From NCBI GenBank assembly GCA_013397865.1, contig VZTI01004032.1, forward strand, positions 249,267-313,266: a DNA stretch of 64,000 bases, written 5' to 3'. The translations under genes were made by a program, and so were the position numbers. Each line of letters begins with the position of its first letter. The first letter of the stretch is position 1. The DNA comes from Struthidea cinerea (lineage: Eukaryota; Chordata; Aves; Passeriformes; Corcoracidae). Positions 47,901 to 58,656 of the stretch are shown piece by piece. The notes beneath the pieces were generated by a model. It had not been told where the DNA came from. It was given only the letters and a program-made list of their open reading frames with translations, and ran no database searches.

Positions 47901-48473
47901 GTCTTTTCATCCACAAGTTATGTGCTCTGACCAAAACCTGGACTCATGTCTGCAGCCAAAAGAGAGAAAACCTTGTGTGGGGCAGTTCAGTGGTGCAGCG
48001 ATTTAACTGGAAATCTGGTCTTGATAACTAAAGAACTTAAAACATGTGCCAGCTTTGCATGTGTTGAGAGTGAAATTGGTAGATTTTGTGACTCTAAATT
48101 TTAAGAATTACTTTTTGTGGGTTTTTGGGTCTTTTCCTATCTGCATGTGAACATGTCTCACAATTTTTGCACTGTCCTGCTGAGTACTTGATGCTTGAGG
48201 AGTATAAAATGCTTCAATCTTGAGCAAGTGTGTGTCACCAGCTTCGAACATGTTAACAGCTACCATCTCTGGATTTTTGTCCTGTATCTAAGTTGACTTT
48301 CTCACTTTGCAGGTTTTAATCACATTTTACCCTATTTCTACGTGATCTATTTCATCTGCTTGCTTGTTCATCGAGAGGCTCGTGATGAACACCACTGTAA
48401 GCAAAAGTATGGCCTGGCCTGGGAGAGGTATTGCCAGCGTGTCCCGTACCGCATATTTCCTTACATCTACTAG
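35831..48473 (+). CDS. LBR: LBR, lamin B receptor / delta(14)-sterol reductase (13 coding exons)
   Basis: Coding parts are 35831-35995, 37556-37750, 39379-39462, 39927-40104, 40678-40871, 41610-41664, 43332-43526, 44845-44948, 45372-45497, 45595-45763, 46996-47076, 47176-47298 and 48313-48473, total 1830 bases or 609 residues. All introns are GT-AG and the phases join. Residues 1-55 form the Tudor domain. Residues about 56-120 are Arg-Ser-rich (SRSRSRSRSPGR) and bind lamin B, HP1/chromatin and RNA and are phosphorylated in mitosis. From about 208 onward a multi-pass ERG4/ERG24 domain carries both sterol-reductase signatures (YDFFTGHELNPRIG and GWWGFVRHPNYLGD). The protein sits in the inner nuclear membrane, tethers peripheral heterochromatin and reduces C14 sterols. 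Length is close to human LBR (615). TM7SF2 is the nearest relative but lacks the Tudor/RS part. Confidence 0.97.
35996..37555 (+). other. LBR: LBR intron 2
   Basis: GTGAGT to TTTTAG, 1560 bases. No repeat or RNA gene was recognised. Confidence 0.85.
37556..37750 (+). CDS. LBR: LBR exon 3: Arg-Ser-rich region
   Basis: Sixty-five codons follow a TCTTTTAG acceptor. The product is Ser-rich, then RSSSRSRSRSRSPGRPAKGR, then a Lys-rich stretch (HKDDKKK). This is the SRPK/CDK1 target region of LBR. The donor at 37751 is GTATTA after GTG. An alternative in-frame donor three bases earlier (CTA/GTGGTA) would drop one Val. Confidence 0.92.
37751..39378 (+). other. LBR: LBR intron 3
   Basis: GTATTA to AACCAG, 1628 bases. 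No repeat or RNA gene was recognised. Confidence 0.85.
39379..39462 (+). CDS. LBR: LBR exon 4: nucleoplasmic linker
   Basis: Twenty-eight codons, KPSENNTKRYNGEP to CIILE, in phase 0 at both ends (TTAACCAG acceptor, GTAGGA donor). The RYNGEPE motif is shared with mammalian LBR. Confidence 0.93.
39463..39926 (+). other. LBR: LBR intron 4
   Basis: GTAGGA to TTAACAG, 464 bases, with a T-run near 39610-39620. Nothing else recognised. Confidence 0.85.
39927..40104 (+). CDS. LBR: LBR exon 5: second globular nucleoplasmic region
   Basis: It runs from QKLKPDLEIKRVLEQYSLRS to KELEFGGRI and ends in phase 1. The QYSLR and LEFGG motifs are conserved in vertebrate LBR. Acceptor TTAACAG, donor GTATGT. Confidence 0.94.
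40105..40677 (+). other. LBR: LBR intron 5
   Basis: GTATGT to TTTACAG, 573 bases. Nothing recognised inside. Confidence 0.85.
40678..40871 (+). CDS. LBR: LBR exon 6: transmembrane segments 1 and 2
   Basis: TM1 (TFMLIFLLPATVFYLLSM) is followed by the loop CKQDDPSLLNFPPLPALESL and TM2 (VFGVFLLWFFLQAVFYLLPV). Acceptor TTTACAG, donor GTAGGC, phase 1 to 0. TM1 of LBR is sufficient for inner nuclear membrane targeting in other vertebrates. Confidence 0.95.
40872..41609 (+). other. LBR: LBR intron 6
   Basis: GTAGGC to TTCCTAG, 738 bases. Nothing recognised inside. Confidence 0.85.
41610..41664 (+). CDS. LBR: LBR exon 7: short loop
   Basis: Eighteen codons plus one base encode VVEGLPLSNGRKLQYRIN. 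Acceptor TTCCTAG, donor GTAAGC, phase 0 to 1. Confidence 0.94.
41665..43331 (+). other. LBR: LBR intron 7
   Basis: GTAAGC to CCTTTAG, 1667 bases. It contains a sense-oriented CR1 fragment at 42658-42765. Confidence 0.85.
42658..42765 (+). mobile_element. CR1 LINE 3' fragment with internal deletion, in LBR intron 7
   Basis: ACAGGAGCTTCCATCTGAAC is the typical CR1 block upstream of the 3' end. It is joined directly to a CTAGACCAGATGAACTCTGG block and GGTTCCTTCTAACGTCAACC, then CCTGTGACCCTGTGA. In a full CR1 these blocks are well over 100 bases apart, so an internal deletion has joined them. Confidence 0.8.
43332..43526 (+). CDS. LBR: LBR exon 8: transmembrane segments 3 and 4
   Basis: The product begins GFYAFILTAAAIGVLLYF, then ELHYLYDHFMQFAVSAAAFS and a second hydrophobic helix ending YLYVRSLKAPEEE. 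Acceptor CCTTTAG, donor GTGAGT, phase 1 at both ends. Confidence 0.94.
43527..44844 (+). other. LBR: LBR intron 8
   Basis: GTGAGT to CCTGCAG, 1318 bases, AT-rich towards the 3' end. Nothing recognised inside. Confidence 0.85.
44845..44948 (+). CDS. LBR: LBR exon 9: sterol reductase signature 1
   Basis: GYFIYDFFTGHELNPRIG matches the first ERG4/ERG24 family signature and continues SFDLKYFCELRPGLIGW. Acceptor CCTGCAG, donor GTGAGT, phase 1 to 0. Confidence 0.96.
44949..45371 (+). other. LBR: LBR intron 9
   Basis: GTGAGT to AACCTAG, 423 bases, AT-rich. Nothing recognised inside. Confidence 0.85.
45372..45497 (+). CDS. LBR: LBR exon 10: transmembrane core
   Basis: Forty-two codons from VVINLAMLLAEMKIHN through SMILVNSFQLLYVVDALWNE, two hydrophobic helices of the reductase core. 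The acceptor is AACCTAG and the donor GTAAAT. The following intron is only 97 bases. Confidence 0.95.
45595..45763 (+). CDS. LBR: LBR exon 11: transmembrane core with NADPH/sterol pocket residues
   Basis: It encodes EAILTTMDITHDGFGFMLAF then GDLVWVPFVYSLQAFYLVGH and a further helix ending AITVLN. The HDGFG.ML.FGD..WVPF pattern is invariant in C14/C7 sterol reductases. Phase 0 to 1. Confidence 0.96.
45764..46995 (+). other. LBR: LBR intron 11
   Basis: GTGAGT to TTTTCAG, 1232 bases, with a T-rich run near 46420-46448. Nothing else recognised. Confidence 0.85.
46996..47076 (+). CDS. LBR: LBR exon 12
   Basis: The product CVGYYIFRSANSQKNNFRRN continues PADPKLA. The RxxNxQKxxFRxNPxDP motif is a conserved cytosolic loop of this reductase family. 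Acceptor TTTTCAG, donor GTGAGT. The following intron is 99 bases. Confidence 0.95.
47176..47298 (+). CDS. LBR: LBR exon 13: sterol reductase signature 2
   Basis: It encodes LKFIPTATGKGLLVTGWWGF and VRHPNYLGDIIMALAWSLPC. GWWGFVRHPNYLGD is the second ERG4/ERG24 signature, with the Arg-His-Pro-Asn-Tyr residues intact, so the catalytic motif is not degraded. Acceptor TTCACAG, donor GTAAGT. Confidence 0.97.
47299..48312 (+). other. LBR: LBR intron 13
   Basis: GTAAGT to CTTTGCAG, 1014 bases. It contains an antisense CR1 fragment at 47752-47925. Confidence 0.85.
47752..47925 (-). mobile_element. CR1 LINE fragment, antisense, in LBR intron 13
   Basis: The + strand reads GGGGACCCCAGAGCTGGACG, then CAGGTGGGGTCTCAGGAGAG, then TTGATGCAGCCCAGAATGGA and GTTGGCTTTCTGGGCTGCAA. 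This is the reverse complement of the CR1 reverse-transcriptase ORF 3' part. The LINE is therefore inserted opposite to LBR. It has small deletions and no intact reading frame. Confidence 0.87.
48313..48473 (+). CDS. LBR: LBR exon 14: C-terminus and stop
   Basis: It begins GFNHILPYFYVIYFICLLVH, includes REARDEHHCKQKYGLAWERY, and ends CQRVPYRIFPYIY and TAG at 48471-48473. This C-terminus is diagnostic of LBR. Acceptor CTTTGCAG. Confidence 0.97.
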
Positions 48474-48822
48474 AGCACTCCAGAGGCCTCATTTGCAAAT
48501 TATTGCTACAGTTAGTTTCCTTGCAGAGAAAAAGATACCTCTTACCTTTGCACTTGGTCATTTGGTATTTAGGCTTTTAAAAAAAACAAAAACAAAACCC
48601 GACCAAACATTGGAGTGCGTCGAAGGTGTTATTTACAAGTAAACTTCAAGATGTGAGTTACGTGAACTGACTGTCTGTGACTTCAATTTTTAAAAAATTG
48701 TGAATTTTCAAAACTTTGAGCCCTAATTTTTCAAGCTAAATTTTATCTAGAATTCTGAGTTTACATTTTTTTATTGCATTTAATTAAGCACTGTGATGTA
48801 AAGTATATTATTTTCTTAATAC

Positions 48823-48828
48823 AATAAA
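48823..48828 (+). promoter_or_regulatory. LBR: Candidate proximal polyadenylation signal, LBR
   Basis: The first AATAAA after the LBR stop, 350 bases downstream, followed by a T-rich stretch (CATTTTTTGG). Confidence 0.5.
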
Positions 48829-49464
48829 TGCTGAAATTCCATCCAGTTCATTTTTTGGTATTACTCGTACCATCTAACTTCAGATGTCCAATTTAGTTGC
48901 CTGAATTGGAGGAGCAGCAGGGTCTTTCTGGTCAGTGGAGCTGGAAGTAGGGGATTTGACCCACGTGAGGGGCCTGCTGCAGCCCTGTGGCCAGAACTGG
49001 CACAGCTCAGCTGGATGGTTGTTCCCCTCCTGGCTTTTCATTGATGGGATTTTTTTGGTCAGAGAGGCTCAGCTGGCCCCTCCTGCCCTGCGCCTGCAGG
49101 AGGACAAAGGGAGGGAATTGGGAGAAGGGGCACAGCTGTCCCTTCTCCCACCCCACATTGTTGAGGCAGTTCCAGCACAGCCCAGGGGGAGCTCTGAGCG
49201 GCTGCGTGGCAGCACCCCTGGCCCTAGAGATGAAAGCCACACTTGTGGCTCACACTCATGGAGGGAGATGAAATACTTCAAACACTTGCTGTGGCTGTGG
49301 AAGGGAGTAGTGAACCCTCACTTTGCCTCTAGCATTGAACATGGGGTAGCAAAAGTGTGCAGTGTCTGCCTAGAAGGCATAAAAGGATGAAATGACCACA
49401 GTTGGCTTCTTCTCATCTTTGTAAATTAAGTCTTAATGTACCATAGTGTTTACCAAGTGTGTAT

Positions 49465-49470
49465 AATAAA
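49465..49470 (+). promoter_or_regulatory. LBR: Candidate alternative polyadenylation signal, LBR
   Basis: AATAAA followed within 40 bases by TTTTTGCTG and GTGTTTGGG, a good downstream GU-rich element. Confidence 0.45.
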
Positions 49471-50760
49471 GCCTCCACGTTTTTGCTGTACAGTGTTTGG
49501 GTTTGAAAATGCAACAGCTTTTTTAGAAACAGGAGAAATCGGTAACTAAACCAATTTCCAGTAATTAAAAAAAAAAGTTAATTGAATAAAGGGTTTTGTA
49601 AATTAATGTAGTTAATTCTTGAAACAATTGAAGTGTTCATTTAAATATTTGTATTGACAGATATGCTATGAAAATATAGGAAATGCTCCTCAATCCAAAG
49701 TTGGTTTTTTTGGTTTCTTTTTGTTTTTAATTTGGCATTGCTACCTCATATGTAGGTGTTGCCTTTTGTACTGTTGCAGATAGAGAAATAGCTATTTTTT
49801 TGCTATTGCTATTTAAAACAACATTTTTTACATGAGCCTGTGGTTAAACTCAACCACTTTCTAATATATTTTTGTATATATTTGACTTTTTAACTAATGT
49901 ATGTGTTCTGGTCACTAGCTGTGTTCTTTGTCTAACTGGCTGTAAATGAGATGCCCTTGTGGTATTTACTTCATAAGTAGAATAATTTTACTGAAATACT
50001 CTTGCTTAATTAATTAGCTTTTATTCTATTGTCACAAATAAGAGCTTTTCACACACTTTGTACATGAGGTTTATAGCACAAGTTGCCCTAAAAAGCTTAT
50101 TAGAATATTAAATATAGTGCAGATACTTCTGCACTTGCTTGCAGGAGTGTTCCTAATAAATTGGAATGTTATTTATCAATTTTTTCAGTTATTTTCAAAT
50201 GTTGATGTAATTGAAATCTAGCATGTGATTTTTTTTTTTTAATAAAATAACCTATTTTGTACACGGGCATTTTTAAAAGATAATTGTACAATTGAAGTGT
50301 ATATAATGTAGCTTGATTGTTGGTGTTGTAAGGAAATTGTTTTAAGACAAGTACTTTGATTGCTGGCAGAAAATAGCAGTGCCTCTAACAAGACTCAAGA
50401 GAATTCACTCCTGTGAAGTAGCAGATTAAACTGGGATGCTGTTTTCAATCCTTGCTGAGTGAATTTATGGGGAATAGAGAAATCATTAAATGGCCCTGCT
50501 GTGCAGCTGGTGTTTAAAAATCTGCTGAAGGAGGGGGCAGTTTGATTCCTCAGCCTGTAAAGCAGGAGCTGCTCCTGCTGATGCTCCCAGTTTTATCTGT
50601 TGCCACTCAAGGTTGTTCCAATGGCATTCGGAGCCCTTGTCTTTCAGAATCTGATCTTGACCAATGACAACTTCAGTTCATTTACATGCTGAATTTTATG
50701 TGAATTTGATTTTGAGATAACTGTTTTTAATACAAACAAGCCTATGAGCTAAAATAAAGG

Positions 50761-53700
50761 TTTTGCTTAAAATTAAGTAGTGCATTTTTTTTCCAGTTCA
50801 TGGTCATGTCTGATAAAAATGACATTGATTTTCCTTTTTTAGTACAGCTGTGAGTTTACTGAAGTTCCTGTTGTACCTGTGTTTGTGGGCTGAGTGTTAC
50901 GAGCTCATGTGTGGTGCTTCTCAGTCTGCCTGGGCATTTTTTCTTCTTCCCTTTTGCTACTCCAAAACTATACTTAATTTCAGCTGTAAAAATACAGAAT
51001 TAACACACGATTTGCCTCTAGGATATTGTATTTTTCCCCACAGCCTCTATTAGAAGTCAAAAGCAAATGAGCTAGGCTGTATGCACATAAAGTGTTATGC
51101 ACAGGAACTAAATGTTAGTTTGACCCACAACACTGTTGTGGAAATACGATACAGGAACAGGAATGATAGTTTTGCTTACAGAAGGATACTTAGCAGAGGT
51201 AATAAAAATGTTTGCTTAAAGTACATTTACCAGAGCTCATGGAAACCTTACCAGAAGCACAGTTCTTGCCTCTTGTGGAGTGAAAGCTGTCTGGGGGAGT
51301 GGGTGGAAAACCTTTCCTGTGTGTGGATGGAGAACATATTGCACTGTCTGTACAGAACTGTTTTCTGCTGGGGAAGTTCCCTTAAATTAGAAGGAAATAC
51401 TTTGATAGAGCTTTTACTCATTTAATATTTAAAATGAAGTCTTAACCAGCAAATTTTCAAAGAAGTATTTTTAAAACACCTTCTCTACCTTTTTGTGTGT
51501 AGGAATGGAAGCTATGACAGTGTTACAGAATGTCACAAGAAACACTTTGTGTCCTATCATGACAGTAGGGAAACCTTTTGAAGGAAAAATTGGGAGCTGG
51601 CCAAACTAGACTGGTGCTTTTTTTCTTTCGTCAGAGATGGTGTGTGTGTGTGTGTGTGGTTGTCATATTCCCATCATGTCAACATCCCATCCATCTTTCT
51701 CCTCAGAGCACGATCTAGTGCTGCAGCCAGGTATTTCAAGTAATTTTCCTTCTTTACCTCGAGGTCGTTTGTTCCCCTGCAGTCTGAGTAGGGACAGGGA
51801 ATGACAGGGCCAGGGATTACAGCCAAACCTTTTTCTGTCTTCCCCAGTGCTGCATCTCAAGCTGCAGACGCTGGGTGGAGCAGGTTATTTACTTGTTGCT
51901 TGTTGCTGCACTGTCAGCTCTGTGTTCACAGGGAGCAGCACCCTCCTTCCTCGGGGAAGAGCACATTTTCCCACTGTACCCGTTGGTTTTCCCTGCCCTC
52001 TGCATAAAGGATTAAGAGAGCAGCAGTTCCCTGTGTCCCTGTGCTCTTCAGTTCCCTCCTCGCCCTTGGTGGAAGAAAGGGAAGATGCTCATGCATAAAC
52101 GGGGGAACAGTGCCATCCTGGGGACCTGTGAAATGCAAATGGAAATGACTTGGACTGTGCACAGCACACGAGCTTTTCTGCCCTTCCTCTAGGACAGGCT
52201 TCCCAGGAGCTTCTGAGCTTCTTTATGCTGCCTTTATTCCCTGTTGGAGCTGGGTATCGCTAGGTTTAGGCAGCCTAAGGCCCTTTTTGCTCCTGTATTT
52301 CAAACTGCAGAAACTTAAATGTTAATGAGCTGACCAGACAGAGGATCCACCTAAAGCTTAAAATCAGATGAAGTGAATTCCTGTGAAAAGTATTGTAATA
52401 CATGGTAGATCCTTAGGGATATAAGCGGAAATTAACACACAGAGGAAGGGAAAAATGTTGAACTCAAAGTCACATTAAAATTCAAACCATTTGCTTTTGG
52501 CAACACAGCTTCAAAAAAAACCCCTCATTTTGTAACTATCAATGGAAAAAGCTTTTCTACTGGCAAGGCAGATGATGCTCACGCAAAGCTGCTCAAATGG
52601 TGATATAAAAAACCAAGGCAGAACTACTTCATGCTCTTTCCTACGTGTAAGTTTATAATCTTGTCAAGACTCTGAAAGCAAACTGATCCTGCAGACAAAA
52701 GGTGAACGTTGGAATCATACAGCAGTTTCGGCGTGTGTTTATATCTGCTCATCACAGCCTGCAGGGAATGGAACCTTGCCAGGCTAAGAATTCTCAATTC
52801 CCACCAAAATAAACCTTTGAGAAGTTTCCTGTGAGGAGCTGAGAGCTCATGGAAGCATACAGTACAAAATTAAAGGCTTGTTAGCCACCACTTGTGGAAG
52901 TCTATTGTACAAATTTAATGTTGCTCATTAGCAACAGCTTTCGAGTCTCAGTAGTGGGCTGGTTGCTGGAGTTGAATGACTACAGAGCAAAGAACAAAAG
53001 TTCCCTGACCCATGGCCTGGTGTCTTTGTTCAGCCTGGCGAGAATTTATAACAAATAATCACAGCCCAGCTGATTGGTTGAGACACATCCCCCTCCCTGC
53101 ACCCCCTTCCTAAATTAAACAAAATCAAAATTAAACGAGAAAAGTTTTGTTGTACAGTTCCCACAGGGCATTCCTGAAATTTGCAAGGATTCTTGCTTGC
53201 TTCAAGTTAAGGAGGTCAAAAGAGCAACTTTAAGGGCTCCTCAGCTTTGGACAAAAATGCTGATCTTACACCTCTGAACCTCAGGTAAAAACACTGTTAT
53301 AATGAGATAAAAACATTGTTTTAGATGTATGTTCCCACACTGACCTAAAGAAATATAGATATTTTTCTTAAATATTGAATCAAGACAAAAATTATACTTT
53401 TCATTTTTGTTTTAATAGCAAACCCACACATTTCCAATCTCACTCCTTACCTCCCTGCTTAACCTTGTATTTTTATGTGCTCAGTTCCTTTGATGAAGTT
53501 GGTATTTTATAGAGCACTAGAAAACAAAAATGGCTCAGCATCCTCTTAATTTTCATCAGCAATCTAAGCTGTAGTTTACTGCAAACCTCATTAACTTTGG
53601 AAGTAAGGGCCTGGTTATATAATTTGAGCCACATTATCTGTACCTTATGAATTCCTACACTTTTTGGCTGCAGTGCTTCTCCAATTGGTATTTCGTGGTC

Positions 53701-56700
53701 CAGACAATTTACAGTCATTTTTGCCTATAATGAGCCATTATCTGAGCCATAAAAATCTGCTAACCAAGAATCCTCTGTCTCAAATTGTCACCTATGTACA
53801 ACTGTAATGCAAAGACTCCCTGTTTATCTACCTGGCTCCAGTAGCTTATATATGTAAAATACATACTCTGTTACATTCATTAGTGTTTCTGATAACGTAT
53901 GTCTGTGTTCAGAGGTGTAATTAGAAGCAAAAAAAAAAAAAGTAAAGCAAAAATTCAATCTATTCCATTATAATAATTTTATTAAATGTACCTGGTGTTG
54001 CTTCATGCCATCCAAAAAATGGAACCAGATGAAACAAAAGTGACTATTTCCTCATGACATTATGAAAGCTCCTCATTAATATTGAAATTATAATTATGCT
54101 ATAGATAACATGGCTTAATTACAGCAGTGTGGCATTTTCTATACCGTGTTTAAGACTGCATCAGGTCTCTCCATGTTACATTTCTATTTTGAGAAGTTAC
54201 AGAACATTAGATGAGGGGTTCATAAGCTCCTCCATGAATGTGCTTGCCTAGAATTTCTTCCGTCAAGTTAGTAATGTGTTGTGCCTGTGTATGCTCTTAC
54301 AAAAATACACAGTTTTCACAGCTTCTTCTAAGTGAAATAAGTGAGAAAATAAGAAAACACCATTTAAAAAAAAAATCAACAAAACCAGCTTCTAAGTAGT
54401 AATGGATTAAAATAGCAACAGGCAGAGAACCTGTGAAATAGATGCTGAAATCTTGTATCTGCCTGGTTCTCCCAGGCTGCCTCTTCTCATAAAGGTCTTT
54501 GTGCTTCACACGTGGTTTGTGCAACTGGCTTATTCTCAGCTGCTGTGCCAGGGAGTGTCCTGCAGCCTTCCTCCCACATCAGGGAAGTATCACCACAGGT
54601 CAGGAATGTGATTTATGGTCATGAAAAATAAATTGAAGTTGGCCTCTCTTCAGTCTGACAGGATACATGTTCGTCACTGGGCTTGGATAACTGTAGTAGT
54701 TGCAGGCCTCATCATGCTTGGAGAACACGCAATTAACAGGAGCACCAAAGTCATTTAAAATCTAAAATAAACAATGGATGAGCAAAATTTTCATCCATTT
54801 TTTACAGAAAATGGATGTCAGGATGAGGACAATTGCTGTCAGTACCTGGATGATGATTTGTGGCTTATATAGACATGCACATCCAAATAGCTCTTCTGTG
54901 GAAAAAGAGCAGCAATGGTTCCTGCTGAAAGATTCTTACTTCCTAAACAGAAATATTAGGTGTGTATGGAATTGAGGAAATTAAATTAAGCTGGAGCTGT
55001 CCAGGAAAAACCAAACCTGCAAATTAATTCCTGACTAAGATAAAATACAGAGCCCACCATAGGGAGAAACTGAGGATGCACCCTGAGAAAAATCGTATCC
55101 CAAATGAGTAGATCAGCAACAGGAGAATGGATTTTTGTTGCTGCTTTGAAAGAGGCAGCATTAAGAGAAGACACTGGCAAGTGAAGTAAGAATGAAGGGC
55201 TTCCCCATGCTGACCAGAAGAAGTGAATTTGAATTTCCTGAGAAAAGATCCTAAACCAGTTTGCCTTGGCTGAGGAAGCCCCCAGGGGATCTCACTGTTA
55301 CCAGGACAGAAATGTTGCTTTCCACCTTCCGGCAGGTTCTGAGCAATGTGACTGGGAGATGAACCTCAGCACAGCTAATGAATACTTGCCCCAATTTTAA
55401 GCTGCCCAAAGAGAACTCAAGAAGTGAAAGGACCTTCCTGAGCATCCCAAAAAACCCCTGTGTGGTCATTGCACTGCACTTCTAAAATTACACTTCTGGG
55501 CATCTTTCCACGTGTTCTGTGGCATTTTAAATCACAAAAGGGAGAGAGAAGGGTTTAACATTGAGGACAAGCCAGCACCCTGACAGGACCAGAGCACTGG
55601 GTAAAACTAGACCTGATTACTGTGAGTTCAGCTTTGGTTTGTTAAAGCTCAGTGGGAGCTACGTTGCAAATTAACAAATAAGTGGAGTTTCAAATGGCTT
55701 CTTTGCAGTTTCCATCTGCAGGCACACTCCACTAAAAAAAAAGTATCAATCCCGTTTTTGACTGAACTCTTCCGAATGAGCCTTTACTGGTGCACAGGGT
55801 TCCTTTTAATGATCTTGTTGTAACATGTTTGCACAAGCCAATTTTGCCAGGGAGAAATTCTCTTTAATGAAATATGTAAATCTTAGGACTTCCCAGCATC
55901 TGACACTAAAAGATAAGGAATGCCTTTAAAGGATTTTGTCCCGTTGCTAGAAAAAGATAAAGGCTTGTACTCAAGTATATGACAGCAAGATCCTGCAGTG
56001 GATTCACAAGGGTTTGGAAGAAATCACAGACAAATTAATTTTGTGACTCACTTGAAATACAGACACATGCAAGGTGCTTGGAAGAGTCCTGAGAGTTATT
56101 TCAGCCCAGGGAAAAAAACAAAAAAACCCAACAAAACCAGTGTAAAGAAAAACAGTTATCAGGGATTTGATTTTTTTCCCCTCTCTAGCAAATGCAATTG
56201 CTCTCAGGAAGACTGATGAAGATGGTCATGAGGTCCAAAGTTAAAGTCAACTAATGATGTTATGTAACAACTTCACGTGTCAAAACATACATTTAGACAG
56301 CTTCAATGCTGACTTCTGTGCCATGTGCAAAGTTAAAAGTTAATACAGAGCTGATAAATCACCACTCTTATATCTTTATAATTTTATCTGTCACATTCCA
56401 CCACCATCATTGACCTAACTGGCAAAAAATTCTGGATGTCAAAGTTTATTTTCTCAGCTCTGTTACGATTATTTTATGGTTTCCCAAACAACAGGAACTC
56501 TTAACACTGCTTTTAACAGGAAATATTTTCAATGTATTCCTTATCAAAATTACAGCTAAGTAGAAAAAATGAGATTTTAAATAACCACTTGCACTACCGT
56601 TTGCATTGTCACCTACATTAATTTGTCTTAGCAGACCATAGAACAATATTTCTTAAGATTTCCAGCTGATACATGATTCTGTGATAAACTAAAAGATACT

Positions 56701-58656
56701 GTAGAATCAGCTGGCTGTAGAGTGAAAACACAGGGATTCCAGCCCTCACTTTAAACAACTGTGTTTTTCTGGATGTAGGTAAGAATTGCTCCATGTCAAG
56801 CTGTCACCGACATTTCTCACATTTATTTAAGCTCTGCCGAAAATTAGAGAAAGAGACCTCGCAAAGCCCAAAAAGCCATTGTTTCTGCTGATATTTTTCC
56901 TCTAGTGTTGGACAAAAGAAGAAGACCAGGCAGAGCCTTTCAGAGGCCTTTGGAATTCAAGGTCAGAACACTGTTGGTTTGCCTGTGTCTTATGGTTAGG
57001 TCAAAGAAAGAGTCTTTATGCCTTTGCTCTCTTTCATGTCTCGGAGAGAGGCAGGAGAAGGACCCGAGTTAAGCTCCCAGCTAACTGTGGATTTCTCCAA
57101 CACACAGGTGTCCAGGAGGCTCTGAGGGCTCACATGAATAAATATGAAAAGCTGCTTATGATGAGGAACAAGCAGAATACAGATGATTTCTGCCTTATAC
57201 TTCCAGCTAGCTTTGACCACCGTGCCATCTGCAGTAATCCTTTGACACTGACCATTTTTGGATTGAAGACCCAAAGAAGTCAAGTAATTTATAACTCCAT
57301 GATTTTACATACAAGCCTAGATGCAAATGTGAAAGCAAAAGCTGTAATTCTCACTGAAAATCTGATTTAGAAACCAGGTGTTTTCCACAGCTTCTAGCAC
57401 CAGTATTTTTTAGTTGGACATATTGGACTACATGAGTTGGAAAGCACAACTTGGAGAAAAGTTATTAGAGTTTAATAATCGACTGCTTTGTGAAGGATGT
57501 TCATCAAGTCATAAAAAAAATATCCATCAAAGCAGAAACCATGGCTGATGTAAACCAATTCTCTACCTATTCTCAATCATGCTATTAATTTGAATATGAC
57601 TGTGTCTAATCCCCATAATGACAGATACGGTTTGTGGAAGAGGATCTGACACTGGATTCAAAAATAGAGAGAGAATTACTTATTGGATTTTCTTCTTAAA
57701 TGTATGAAATCATCTTCAGATAGAAGGCTTTAAGAGCCAATCGTGCATATTAATTGAAGGCTTTGGTCTTGAAAAAATTGAATAGCATACCAGAAACACA
57801 ATAATACTGATGAATGACATGTAGTACGTTTCATACATAAAAATATGAAGGGGTAGTTCTTCTAATATGTCATGCACAAGATTATTAAAACTGAAAGTTA
57901 TTCTTGATTTTTTTTTTTGTCTAGAGTTTCTTACAGGGTGTTTATGCTACGCAGAAAATCATCTTCATACTTATCCTCTCATCCCAAAACACCTGTAGTT
58001 GCCAAAGTAAGTGCAAATAAATACGAAGTTTTCCTGATAGTGACTGCAACTCATCAGGACACTTTTCCAGAATTTTTTTTTCCCCCTGAATTAATAAAAC
58101 AGGAAAAAATAAGTCAATAATCTTCAAATATTTCACTGCAATAAACTAACTTAAATTACAACTTTTCAATACATTTCACATGGTTTTATAAAAAATATAC
58201 AGTAATTGGCTGGTATTTTTGGAATACTAGAAGCCAAATGGGGTATGAAACATTAAATCACTGTTAAGAGTCAGAGGGTAAATAATTTTGCAGTCATGCT
58301 GCTGAAATTCAAAATGCATGAAATCCATGGGTTATGATACTAATTAGCCTTCAGGTCAAACAGGATCACTTTCCCAGATACAGAATCCAATTCTGAAACT
58401 TCTGTAAAGTTGTAATTCGTGGGAAAACATAAGCAGAGATCCAGGAGCTCCAGAGATGTTCTTGAGCCTACACATGTGGCTTAGGGTCTTAAAGAAAATC
58501 CTTCAGCTACATCTGCGCTTCACCTTGGACACCTTTAAAAAGCAAAACTACCTAGAAGGTAAATCTTGAATGAAAACAGGATTGGTTCAACTGAGATGAC
58601 CAGACACCACGGATAACACTACCAAATAAAAGTACATTTTTTTACACAACTGTTAA
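50761..58656. other. Intergenic, no gene seen
   Basis: There is no supported coding exon on either strand. A (TG)n microsatellite lies at about 51641-51658 and an A-run near 53930-53941. Short frames (60-114 codons) show no familiar motifs, and no dynein motor or C-terminal motifs were found. Confidence 0.6.
51641..51658 (+). repeat. (TG)n microsatellite
   Basis: About nine TG units in a row downstream of LBR. Confidence 0.95.

Larger units (their letters stand above)
48474..50760 (+). other. LBR: LBR 3' untranslated region and alternative ends
   Basis: After the stop codon the sequence is AT-rich apart from a GC-rich block at about 48890-49390. AATAAA signals lie at 48823-48828, 49465-49470 (followed by a T/GT-rich element), 49585-49590, 50155-50160, 50241-50246 and 50753-50758. 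A Pumilio-like TGTATATA is at 49873-49880. The proximal signal gives a UTR of about 370 bases. The low-stop, AT-rich character to 50.76 kb would allow a longer one. Confidence 0.55.
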
